Shown here: positions 55,543-63,405 of the stretch, in pieces
How positions within the stretch are numbered: the first letter of the stretch is position 1
Layout of the letters: every line of letters starts with the position of its first letter
Notes under the pieces: generated by a model
The model's database searches: none
Seen by the model: the letters and a program-made list of their open reading frames with translations, nothing else
Told to the model about the DNA's origin: nothing
Assembly (NCBI GenBank): GCA_964017235.1
Contig: OZ024929.1
Location: 65,009,603-65,073,602, forward strand
Origin: Sabellastarte sp. h YS-2021
Lineage: Eukaryota > Annelida > Polychaeta > Sabellida > Sabellidae
DNA length: 64,000 nt
Reading direction: 5' to 3'
Made by a program: the position numbers and the translations under genes

Positions 55543-55913
55543 TGTGGGTGTTCCCCCACACGACTAAGGCTCCCGATTAAGGGTTTTGGGGGGTCGGTTT
55601 GAAATATTTGCTTAGTCCCAGGCCTTCTGTAAGGGTCGGTTGTTGTCGGTTGGGGCTGTGTGAAAAATCAAACATGTTTGATATTTCTCACGACTACAAC
55701 CGATTCATATTTCCCGCCGTCAACAAAATGTCCAGTTCCAGGCGTCCTCAGGCCTCCTCAGACCCAAATTTACACAGTCGTGTGTTGTCCCAGGCCGCCT
55801 GCGACCCTTAGTCCCAGACCTCCCTAGCTTAGTCCCAGGAGGCCGGTTGTTAATCCCAGACTCAAATATGATGCGAGGATGAGATTGAGGAACGTCCAGC
55901 TATTGAGGAAGCT

Positions 55914-56969
55914 GTGGAAGAAGAAGAGAGGTGTGAAGAAGATATAGAATGTCATTCTTCAGCCAAGAGAGCCAGGGTGTGTGCAACTTTTTCTGACAGT
56001 CAGGAAATTTCCATTGTGGAATTTGTAAAGCAATACCCAGAACTGTATGACAAGGAACATCCACGTTTCCACGACAGGACCAGAAGAGAGGCTCTCTGGG
56101 CAGAAATATCTGCAGAACTCAAGCTCCAGCCCTTTGATGTGAGACGTTGGTTCGAGTCCCAGCGAACGCGTTATGGAAAGCTGTCTAAGCTCCAATCTGG
56201 CCAAGCCCCGAGGGAGATGACCAAGAGACAGTCCTGGGTCTACCAACAGATGGGTTTTCTTAAAACCCACATCAGAAGAAAGGGGGCCAACAGAAGTTCA
56301 GGTTTTGAGGCCAGTCCAAATACCAGCAGGCAGGACGAATCACGTGGGTCAACTACTGACACAGAACACCTTGAGTCCAGTGTCCTGAGGGAGAGGAGTC
56401 AGTCCATCATTACATCTACACCCGTTTCAACCACAGACTCCAAGATTCTCGAACACTTTGAGCAGATGAGAACACTAATCTCAGGTTTTCTGCATCAGAA
56501 GTCAGACAGGCAGTCCTTCTTTGACTACGTGGCATCAGAGGCCGAAAAGATGACTCAAGAAGAATTTGAAGAATTAAAGGGCAAGATATTTAGAGACATT
56601 GAAACTATTAAGAGCAACCGTAGACGTCAGCCATTGCCCAGAAGATCAGCCACTGTTACCACGGAGTCCCAGAGGGTCGGCCTACTGCCAACAACCACTC
56701 CACATGCGTCTAGTTCCACTCAAGCAGCAGCTGGCAGCAGTTTTGTGTACTATACACCAAGCCCCATTGGCTTCAGCAACCCTACATCTGTCCTAACTGT
56801 ACAGGACGAAGGGAGCAGACACAACCTGAGTGGACTATTAAGCCAGCTACCTGATCTGACATCAACACAGATCGTCGAGCAGCCTCAGCAGCAGCAGCAA
56901 CCGCAGCAGCAGCTCTTTACTATCACCACTTCAGCACCGCCTCAACAGCAGCAGCAGCCTCCTCAGTAG
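55914..56969 (+). CDS. Harbinger MADF-domain DNA-binding protein
   Basis: 351 codons. An acidic N-terminus is followed by a MADF (Myb/SANT-like) domain at about residues 32-110: IVEFVKQYPELYDKEHPRFH, ALWAEISAELKL, VRRWFESQRTRYGKL. A Ser/Thr-rich middle and a Gln-rich C-terminus encoded by CAG/CAA repeats follow (about 56880-56965). In Harbinger elements the Myb/MADF-like partner carries the transposase into the nucleus and onto the terminal motifs. The frame is open to a TGA near 55870 but has no ATG before the MADF domain; the first codon given is GTG. So the true start is probably in a spliced upstream exon (candidate 55676-55760) or has been lost. The domain itself looks intact. Confidence 0.8.
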   Translation: MEEEERCEEDIECHSSAKRARVCATFSDSQEISIVEFVKQYPELYDKEHPRFHDRTRREALWAEISAELKLQPFDVRRWFESQRTRYGKLSKLQSGQAPREMTKRQSWVYQQMGFLKTHIRRKGANRSSGFEASPNTSRQDESRGSTTDTEHLESSVLRERSQSIITSTPVSTTDSKILEHFEQMRTLISGFLHQKSDRQSFFDYVASEAEKMTQEEFEELKGKIFRDIETIKSNRRRQPLPRRSATVTTESQRVGLLPTTTPHASSSTQAAAGSSFVYYTPSPIGFSNPTSVLTVQDEGSRHNLSGLLSQLPDLTSTQIVEQPQQQQQPQQQLFTITTSAPPQQQQQPPQ

Positions 56970-58166
56970 CCATCCAGTCAGGGCGGGTCTTTGACCTGCC
57001 AGGCCCTTTTCAGGGCCACCAATTCTTCCAAAAACAATTAGTCAGCTGCAAGTTATTCCAATTCCTCTCCCAAAACAAAAAAGTTCAGTACAAATACTTA
57101 TCACAAGAAAAAAAATAAATTCAAGTCCAACACCCACACCACCCCAAACATAAAATAAATAACCCATGGTACCACACATAACAAAAAATGCCACATAAAA
57201 AAAATTTAAAAAAAACTCCCAATATGGCCATTAATCAGCCCATTTTTAGATTAAAATCCATGGGATAGTTTAAAATCTGTAATTGAAAAGTCTAACACTT
57301 ACACCTTCCCTAGAGTTAAAAGGCATTATCACCTACTTACCAACCCACAAACAGACAAACCCAATACCAAACATAACCCCCAACTAACAAACCCACTACC
57401 AAACCTAACACCAAACTGCCAAAAACAAACCCAACACCAGTAACCACCAACCAAGAAACACACAAACCCAAAAGTAAATAGAACCCATGCCAGCGAACTG
57501 ACAAACTATTTTGCAAACACAATCCCCCATTACTGAAAACAAAACTAGCTCCATGGTTATATTTTCCACATATTTGTGAATAGAAGTGAAGATTTAAAAT
57601 TGAAGATTTCCGTGAAAACACTTTTCCACTGCTACAAATAATTTTCCAACCCATGAACAAAAAAAAATTGGTGAAATTAGGATGTGGATTTCAAAATATA
57701 TACAAAAATAATTCCATTTAGGATATTATGTGTGGCTTTGTGTCTGGCTTTTGTTTAACACTGGGTTTGTCTGTTTGTTGGGTGGGTAACTTGTGCTTGT
57801 CTGTTTGTCAGTCTGTGTAACTTATGTTTGGCATGGGGTTTGTCTGTTTGTCCGTCTGAACAAGTTATGTTTGGCATGGGGTTTGTCTGTGTGTCCGCCT
57901 GTACAAGTTATGTTTGGCATGGGGTTTGTCTGTTTGTCCGTCTGAACAAGTTATGTTTGGCATGGGGTTTGTCCGTCTGTAGCAAGCATAGCTGATTAAT
58001 TGTTTTTGGAATATTTGGTAGTCCTGAAAAGGACTTTTTGTTAGTCCTGAATAGGACTGTTATAGTTAGTCCAGAAAAGGACTGTTTATTGCAACAGGAC
58101 TTATATTCTGCCATCTTGCCAGGCCACTGCTCCCTCATTATTGAAGTAGTCCTTGAGGTAATCCCT
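56970..58166. other. Region between the two Harbinger genes
   Basis: Noncoding and AC/AT-rich. It contains a 43-base minisatellite (57780-57990) and three hairpin-forming agtcc...ggact units (58020-58085). One or both 3' ends of the convergent genes should lie here; AATAAA-like signals occur near 57114 and 57153 on the plus strand. Confidence 0.6.
57780..57990. repeat. 43-bp minisatellite inside Harbinger
   Basis: ttatgtttggcatggggttt begins at 57822, 57865, 57908 and 57951, a constant 43-base period, with gtctgtttgtccgtctgaac between. A less regular unit precedes them. Confidence 0.9.
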
Positions 58167-59396
58167 CTATCTTTTGGCTTCTCTAGCAGGGTTTCTGTCT
58201 TGGCCACCACCAGCAGCACCACCAATCAATCCACAATCACCAGGCACATCATCATCATCATCATCCTCCCCAGGCTGCTGACCAGCAGGTTGACCTTGAT
58301 ACTGGCTTCTGAGTATGTTGTGCAGAACCACACAGGTCATGACCACTTCTCTAACTGTTTCTGGGGGTAGTTCAATGGTGGTCCTCATCACTCTGAATCT
58401 TGAAACCAGGATGCCAAAAGCATTCTCCACAACTCTCCTGCCCCTTGATATTCTATAGTTGGCAATCCTTTCCTCTCTTGTTAACAGCCTTCTGCCATAG
58501 GGTTTCATGAGCCAGGTCTTCAGGGCAAAGGCATCGTCTGCCAGAATGAAGTAGGGGACATCTCTACCACCCTGGGTTATAGGAGCTGGGTCAGGGAAGC
58601 CTATCCTGCCATCTTCAGTCCTCCTCTTCAGCTGAGAGGCATTAAATATCTGGGTATTTGAGCAAGATCCAGCTGTACCCACATCCACCCATCTGAACTT
58701 GTACTGTCCATCTACCAGGACCAACATCACAATGGAAAAGAACCCCTTCTAGTTGTGGTAGAGGGCTCCAGAGTTCTTGGGTTTCTTCAGGGCCACATGC
58801 TCCCCATCCAGGGCTCCCAGGGCATGTGGAACATTCCACCTGATCCTGAATTCCCTTTCCAGTTCTTTCCACTCATCTGGAGTAGTAGGACATTTGAGGT
58901 ACTCTCTGGTGAACTCATCCTGGATGGCCCTGCAGACCTCTGGTAGAAACTTGGAAATGGTAGATCTGCCAACCCTGAACTGACAGGATAATGATGTGTA
59001 TGACTCTCCAGTAGCCAGATATCTGATGGTGAGGGCTAACTTCTCCCCAACACTGATTGGTGCTCTGTAGTTGGTGGCCTGCCTGGCTAGACGTGGTTCC
59101 AGTCTGGTCTTTATCATTTCAAAAAATTCAGGGGTCATCCTCATGTAGTTGGTGAATCCTGGAATGTCTGTGGCATACAGATCAGCCATAATGTTGTGGT
59201 AGGCCCCCCTCTCCTCTCTCTGCAGTAGCCATGGCCTGACCCACATGTTGTGCCTTCTTCTAGGTCTCTGTATGGGTGCTGGCGGTGGTTGCTGTGCTTG
59301 ACGTAAAAAATGGAAATACATGATTATTTGTAACTGAATAAAAACCAAAAAAGCCCTAAGTTGTTGTTGAATCTGTCTTCCATTAAAAGGTGGCAT
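58167..59396 (-). pseudogene. Harbinger transposase (HARBI1-type), one premature stop
   Basis: One reading frame from 59396 to 58167 (about 409 codons) broken by a single TAG at codon 216 (58749-58751), in HN-stop-KGFFS where the family has Tyr. The helix-turn-helix-like region is GEKLALTIRYLATGESYTSL and RVGRSTISKF (about 117-150). The DDE nuclease triad is visible: Asp197 in GALDGEH, Asp237 in RWVDVG, Glu323 in RRVVENAFG. Other family blocks: PYFILADDAFALKTWLMKPY and VVLHNILR. An Asp-rich tail ends it. It cuts and rejoins the element ends together with the MADF protein. Length and motifs match intact HARBI1 proteins, so inactivation appears to be one substitution. Confidence 0.9.
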
Positions 59397-59849
59397 CCTG
59401 CTGTGTTCCTAGAAAAGCAATGGTGATTAGATCGCGGATTTTATATATATATACCCAGAAAATCCAGCAACTTTGCAAAACAAGAATCGGCGATCCTGGT
59501 CTGGGGAAGACTGAGGAAGCCTGAGGATGCCTGAGGATGCCGGGAATTAATCGTGGGTTAGTCGGCTCTTAGTCCCAGGAGGCCTGAGGCGTCCTGGGAC
59601 CCAGTCGGTATGTGTACGACAGGATCGTGGTTGAAACCGACCAGAAAACTGGCTTAGTCGGTTCTTAGTTCCAGAACAGTCGGGGACTGTCTGCGGCCGC
59701 CTGAGGCATCCTGAGGCCGATCTGTACTTAATCCCAGACTTCAATACCGACTCAGTATTCCCGCCCATTTTTGTTTTTTTTCCACCGACTGTCCACGATT
59801 AAGGGTCCCAGACAGGATCGGGACTTAATCCTTTGGTGGAACAGGGGCA
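59397..59849. repeat. Harbinger right subterminal and terminal repeats
   Basis: Contains gtcggctcttagtcccagga, gaggcgtcctgggacccagt, gtcggttcttagttccagaa and related motifs, mirroring 55560-55870. The terminus is ggtggaacaggggca at 59849. Confidence 0.7.
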
Positions 59850-59870
59850 TTAAGTAATTAAAATTTTCAA

Positions 59871-60254
59871 ATTTATAGTTGGCCGTAGCCTCCAGTTGTC
59901 CTCACGTGATAACCTTTGACCTCTCGTCCTACTTTCTCGTTGGCCACATCGAATTGGTAGCGTCTGTGGATTTTACAGACTTTTTTCATTTATATCTCAG
60001 TACATACATATTGTTGGAGGTTTATTTTTGGTTATTTCTTGTATTATATAGCATAGATTATTCTGTGAAAATTCCGTTTTGACAGGATAAGTATTTTTCT
60101 TAATATTGCGTGTTTTGAGTTTTCCTCGGTTCAGGTTTTTAGTACGTAATTTTTATTGCGTTTAAAATGTCTTCCCAGCAAACAAATAAAGACAATCCAA
60201 GAGCTAACAAATGCAGGCACTTTTGCTTTCCATTTGATGTACATAATTACTGCC
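59871..60254 (+). mobile_element. DIRS-A copy 10, leader and gag start (outer copy, part 2)
   Basis: Continues the left end begun at 49125-49215: atttatagttggccgtagcc, the leader, and a gag start at 60168 (MSSQQTNKDNPRANKCRHFC). It breaks off after cataattactgcc, where the LTR of a Ty3/gypsy element begins. The rest of copy 10, if present, lies beyond the right edge of the window. Confidence 0.85.
60168..60254 (+). pseudogene. DIRS gag N-terminus (copy 10), cut by LTR
   Basis: 29 codons: MSSQQTNKDNPRANKCRHFC, then FPFDVHNYC, identical in layout to other gag starts, ending inside the Cys/His cluster at the LTR junction. Confidence 0.8.
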
Positions 60255-61863
60255 TGTTATGACTTTGATCGTAAGGTGGCTTTTCATAGACAAAATAAAA
60301 AGAATAATGTTCAACTTTTAACTCTTTAATAATGATTTATGTTATTATATACACTTTACAAATGATAATATACGTGTATTTCCAATATCAGAACCCAAAC
60401 TCTATCTGTATGATAACTTCATTTAACCATTTAGTACTATCATTGCTGAATCAACTCAATGTCTATATATAAAATATTTAACAATGTCATAGCTTCCCTG
60501 GGTAGACTGCATAGTCATTATCTTTGACGAAACTGGTAAATGCCAGAAGACATCAGAAGCTACTAGAAGGGTGGTACTGCAATCCCTCAGTGCTTAAAAA
60601 GAAATAATAAATTCCCTTACTAACTATACTTGGGGAAAATTAACAATATATTACATTTACTTCAGTTATAGTCTGAATCAATTAATCTGTCTTCAAAATT
60701 TAAGGTATGTATTTTACTGGTAACTACTATTTTCTAACCAGAATCTAGCAATATTCATAATCACCATACAATTACATAGTATTTTAAACATACTAGGGAA
60801 TTGTCAAACAGAAGGATCTACAATGACTATACTAAATAAACTACAAATCTTAAAGCTTTAATATATGGGGCCACGGTGGCAGAGTTGTAACACTCTCGCC
60901 TCCCACATCTGAGGCCGGGGATCGATCCCCGTACGGGCTCAAGTGGGAAAGCTGGTAGTTGCTTGCCGTTAGTCAGCAGTTTACAGTACACAACCCTAGC
61001 GAACTCTATGTACTGGTTTCCTCTGCCCTTCCAACTACCCGTCGTGATATGACCTGTACAGTGTTGAAAGCGACGTTAAACCCCAACTAACTAAACAAAT
61101 TAAAGCTTTAATAAACTAAAGTTATTCTACTTAAACAAACTACATGTACTTACAGACATCAAACTTTCCACTTCAAATAAAGCCGAAGCTCTCTACACAT
61201 CCTTTCCCACTGACTTCAAAAACCCAACTCACTTTTCCATGTATCCCAATTTCTTTCAACAATTTAATAATAAAAGAATTTTGACCTTCAACAATAACAC
61301 CTAGTTCAATAATCCTTGGTCAAACCACCTTCAACATTAATCAAGCAACATGGTTTAAACATCATTCACACTGACGTGATTTCCCGACAAGTTTGCATGA
61401 AACACACTTTAACTTTGTATAAATACACATTATTATACAGTACATCATATATACTACTTTAAACAACTGATTGTGTTAAATAGAGTTTAAGAAAATATTA
61501 TTATAATATTTATATTCATTTAAAGTGACTACATTACCAGAACAAGTGTGACCGGGGTTTAACCTTAGGTCTTTATCAATATTAAATAACAATCCTAGTC
61601 CCTCTATATATAAAACACATGATTCAGACAGTCATTTATACACAATGCTGCATTAATGTACTTTAAAGGTCACTGACAATACCGGACTATATATATCAAT
61701 ACACACCTAGAGAAACTTACAAAATCTTTAATTGGTAAATATAACAAAAGTGGACAGACTCGTACACAGTGTAAAGAATGTCATGAACTGAGTGCACTGA
61801 ACTGACAGAAGTCAAGTTTCTAGAGTCCATTGAAAATACACAAACATAATTCAAATTGTAACA
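60255..61863 (-). repeat. 3' LTR of Ty3/gypsy element (1.6 kb)
   Basis: On the minus strand it starts TGTTACAATTTG just after a purine tract and ends ...GTCATAACA. The outer boundary coincides with the break in the DIRS gag. Length 1609 bases including a 236-base SINE, so about 1.37 kb originally. The 5' LTR is outside the window, so the boundaries rest on the TG...CA ends, the polypurine tract and the gag break rather than LTR comparison. Confidence 0.7.
60864..61099 (+). mobile_element. tRNA-derived SINE inside LTR, 14-bp duplication
   Basis: Flanked by ttaaagctttaata at 60850-60863 and 61100-61113. Starts ggggccacggtggcagagttgtaac with A-box-like tggcagagttg and B-box-like ggggatcgatcccc. 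The body has gtagttgcttgccgttagtc and tatgacctgtacagtgttga. It ends gcgacgttaaaccccaacta with a (aact)n tail. The tRNA-like head is diverged and is not a functional tRNA. Mobilised in trans by a LINE. Confidence 0.85.
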
Positions 61864-61879
61864 TGCCCTTCCCCTTAAG
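61864..61879 (-). promoter_or_regulatory. Polypurine tract of Ty3/gypsy element
   Basis: On the minus strand cttaaggggaagggca, immediately before the LTR start TGTTAC. Primes plus-strand DNA synthesis in LTR retrotransposons. Confidence 0.75.
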
Positions 61880-61944
61880 TCAAATGTTTTTGACAAAACC
61901 ACGATTTAAATTATGTAACAAGTTAACCTTTACACACTACCATT

Positions 61945-63360
61945 TTATAACCTGCTAAGATAGTCAGCAGATACATTTTGTGAACCTTTAATTGCCCTTA
62001 TTTTACATTGATATGGTTGCAATGCAAGTGCCCACCTCACAAGACGTCCATTTTCCATCTTTGACTGACGTAAATATACAAGTGGTTGATGATCTGTCTC
62101 AAGAATAAAGTCCTTTCCATAAAGATAAACATGGAATTTTCTGATAGCCCAAACCAGAGCCAAGCACTCTTTCTCAATTACAGAATAGTTTAACTCACTT
62201 TTAGTCAACTTTTTACTGGCATATGCCACAGGGAACTTTTGACCATCAAAATCTTGCAAAAGACATGCACCTAGCCCTACTTCTGATGCGTCTGTCTGAA
62301 GAATGAACTCTCTTGACAAATCAGGGAGTCTTAAGACAGGATTTGAAGTCAGAACTTTTTTCAGGATAACAAAAGATCTTTCTTGAGCATCACCCCATAC
62401 TATCTTATTTGGGCAACCTCTTTTAGTCAGGTCTGTCAATGGAGCTGCTACCGTACTGTAATTGGGTATGAATTTGGAATAAAATCCTACTAAACCTAGA
62501 AAACTTCTAACTTGTTTCTTGGTTTGAGGTATTGGGGCTTGTTGAATGTTAAATAACTTCTCAGGGTTAGGACTTATTTCCCCCTCTCCCACAATATGCC
62601 CTAAGTAATCAACACTGGTAAACCCTAGTTTACACTTTGACGGTTTCATTGTTAGACCAGCAGATCTCACTCTCTCAAACAGTTTCCTAAGTTCACACAA
62701 ATGTTCATTCCATCCAAGTGAGTGAGTCAATACATCATCTATGTAATGTTCAGATTTGTCTAAACCTTTGAGAAGCAACCTCATCATACGAGTAAATGTA
62801 GCTGCAGAATTTACAAGACCAAACGGCATTCTCAAATAACAATATGACCCTTTTGGAGTTACAAAACATGTTTTGTCCTGACTTGACTCATCAACAGCTA
62901 TTTGCCAATAACCTTTTGACATATCACATTTGCTCACCCATTTACTGTCTTTCAATATGCAAAATATATGATCTGCCTGGACCATTGGTTCAGTTGAAAA
63001 AGAGGTCAAACGGTTCAACTTTCTGTAATCTGTACAAAAACGGATCTTTCCATCAGGTTTTTTTACAAGTACAATTGGAGATGCATATGGAGAATTACAA
63101 GGTTTAATCACATGCATTTTCAACATACTCTCAATCTCAGAATCTACAGTACCCTGCATATGATATGGTATTGGGTATGGTTTTGATCTGACTGGTACAG
63201 TACTTGTTAAATCTATCTCATGTTTAACCAACTTTGTGTAACCCGGGAGGTCAGAAAAGATATCCTTAAACTCAACCAACAGTTTAGATAAGTCTCTTTT
63301 CTGCTGTTCATCTAAGTCTGGGTTGATAACTACATCTTTGTACGTTTCTGTTTGCTCCAT
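61945..63360 (-). CDS. pol: Ty3/gypsy reverse transcriptase-RNase H
   Basis: 471 codons from the Met at 63360. RT: PYASPIVLVKKPDGKIRFCT, catalytic Asp146 in CDMSKGYWQI, YCYLRMPFGLVNSAATF, YIDD at 206-209, GLTMKPSKCKLGF, YLGHIVGEG. The connection has QVRSFLGLVGFYSKFIPNYS. RNase H: Asp357 in LQTDASEVGLGACL, Glu398 in IEKECLALVW, Asp423 in LETDHQPL. It ends SADYLSRL and a stop at 61945, about 65 bases before the polypurine tract, so no integrase follows. The upstream neighbour (63408 onward) is integrase in the same frame, separated by one TGA. The order integrase then RT is that of Gmr1-like members of the Ty3/gypsy group. The RT-RNase H looks fully intact. Confidence 0.9.
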   Translation of the reverse strand: MEQTETYKDVVINPDLDEQQKRDLSKLLVEFKDIFSDLPGYTKLVKHEIDLTSTVPVRSKPYPIPYHMQGTVDSEIESMLKMHVIKPCNSPYASPIVLVKKPDGKIRFCTDYRKLNRLTSFSTEPMVQADHIFCILKDSKWVSKCDMSKGYWQIAVDESSQDKTCFVTPKGSYCYLRMPFGLVNSAATFTRMMRLLLKGLDKSEHYIDDVLTHSLGWNEHLCELRKLFERVRSAGLTMKPSKCKLGFTSVDYLGHIVGEGEISPNPEKLFNIQQAPIPQTKKQVRSFLGLVGFYSKFIPNYSTVAAPLTDLTKRGCPNKIVWGDAQERSFVILKKVLTSNPVLRLPDLSREFILQTDASEVGLGACLLQDFDGQKFPVAYASKKLTKSELNYSVIEKECLALVWAIRKFHVYLYGKDFILETDHQPLVYLRQSKMENGRLVRWALALQPYQCKIRAIKGSQNVSADYLSRL

Positions 63361-63405
63361 ACAACTAAACTGAATTAAGCTATCATCATCAACCGTACCT
63401 TTTTC

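Larger units (their letters stand above)
55543..59849. mobile_element. PIF/Harbinger DNA transposon, complete, 4.3 kb
   Basis: Flanked by TTA at 55540-55542 and 59850-59852, the standard Harbinger target duplication. The interrupted DIRS repeat shows one TTA in intact copies (ctacatTTAagtaatt). Imperfect terminal inverted repeats of about 26 bases: tgtgggtgttcccccacacg on the left against tgcccctgttccaccaaagg (reverse complement of the right end), then both ga(c/t)taag. Subterminal regions carry many tagtcccaggaggcc and gtcggt motifs in both orientations, plausible transposase-binding sites. Two convergent genes: MADF protein (+) and HARBI1-type transposase (-). It would be autonomous but for one stop codon in the transposase. 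Confidence 0.9.
49216..59870 (+). mobile_element. DIRS-A copy 9, most complete, with Harbinger inside
   Basis: Left terminus at 49216, leader, gag (two frames), RT-RNase H-methyltransferase-like ORF, overlapping recombinase frame, 3' UTR, ICR (55209-55311) and right terminal repeat (about 55420-55542 plus 59853-59870). The Harbinger at 55543-59849 splits the right repeat. Without it the element is about 6.3 kb. It inserted into DIRS copy 10 between tagac and atttatag with no target duplication or loss. Damage: gag frameshift near 50600, TAA at 53261, TGA at 53293, 11-base deletion near 54234, 1-base deletion near 54440. Non-autonomous in its present state. Confidence 0.9.

Noticed and set aside
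57337..57660. 107-codon minus-strand ORF rich in Val/Gly/Leu as a membrane protein
   Set aside because: It arises from ACCAAAC-type low-complexity sequence between the Harbinger genes; composition explains the hydrophobicity.
60864..60940. Functional tRNA gene
   Set aside because: The A- and B-box-like region is the head of a SINE with target duplications and cannot fold into a standard cloverleaf with a clear anticodon arm.
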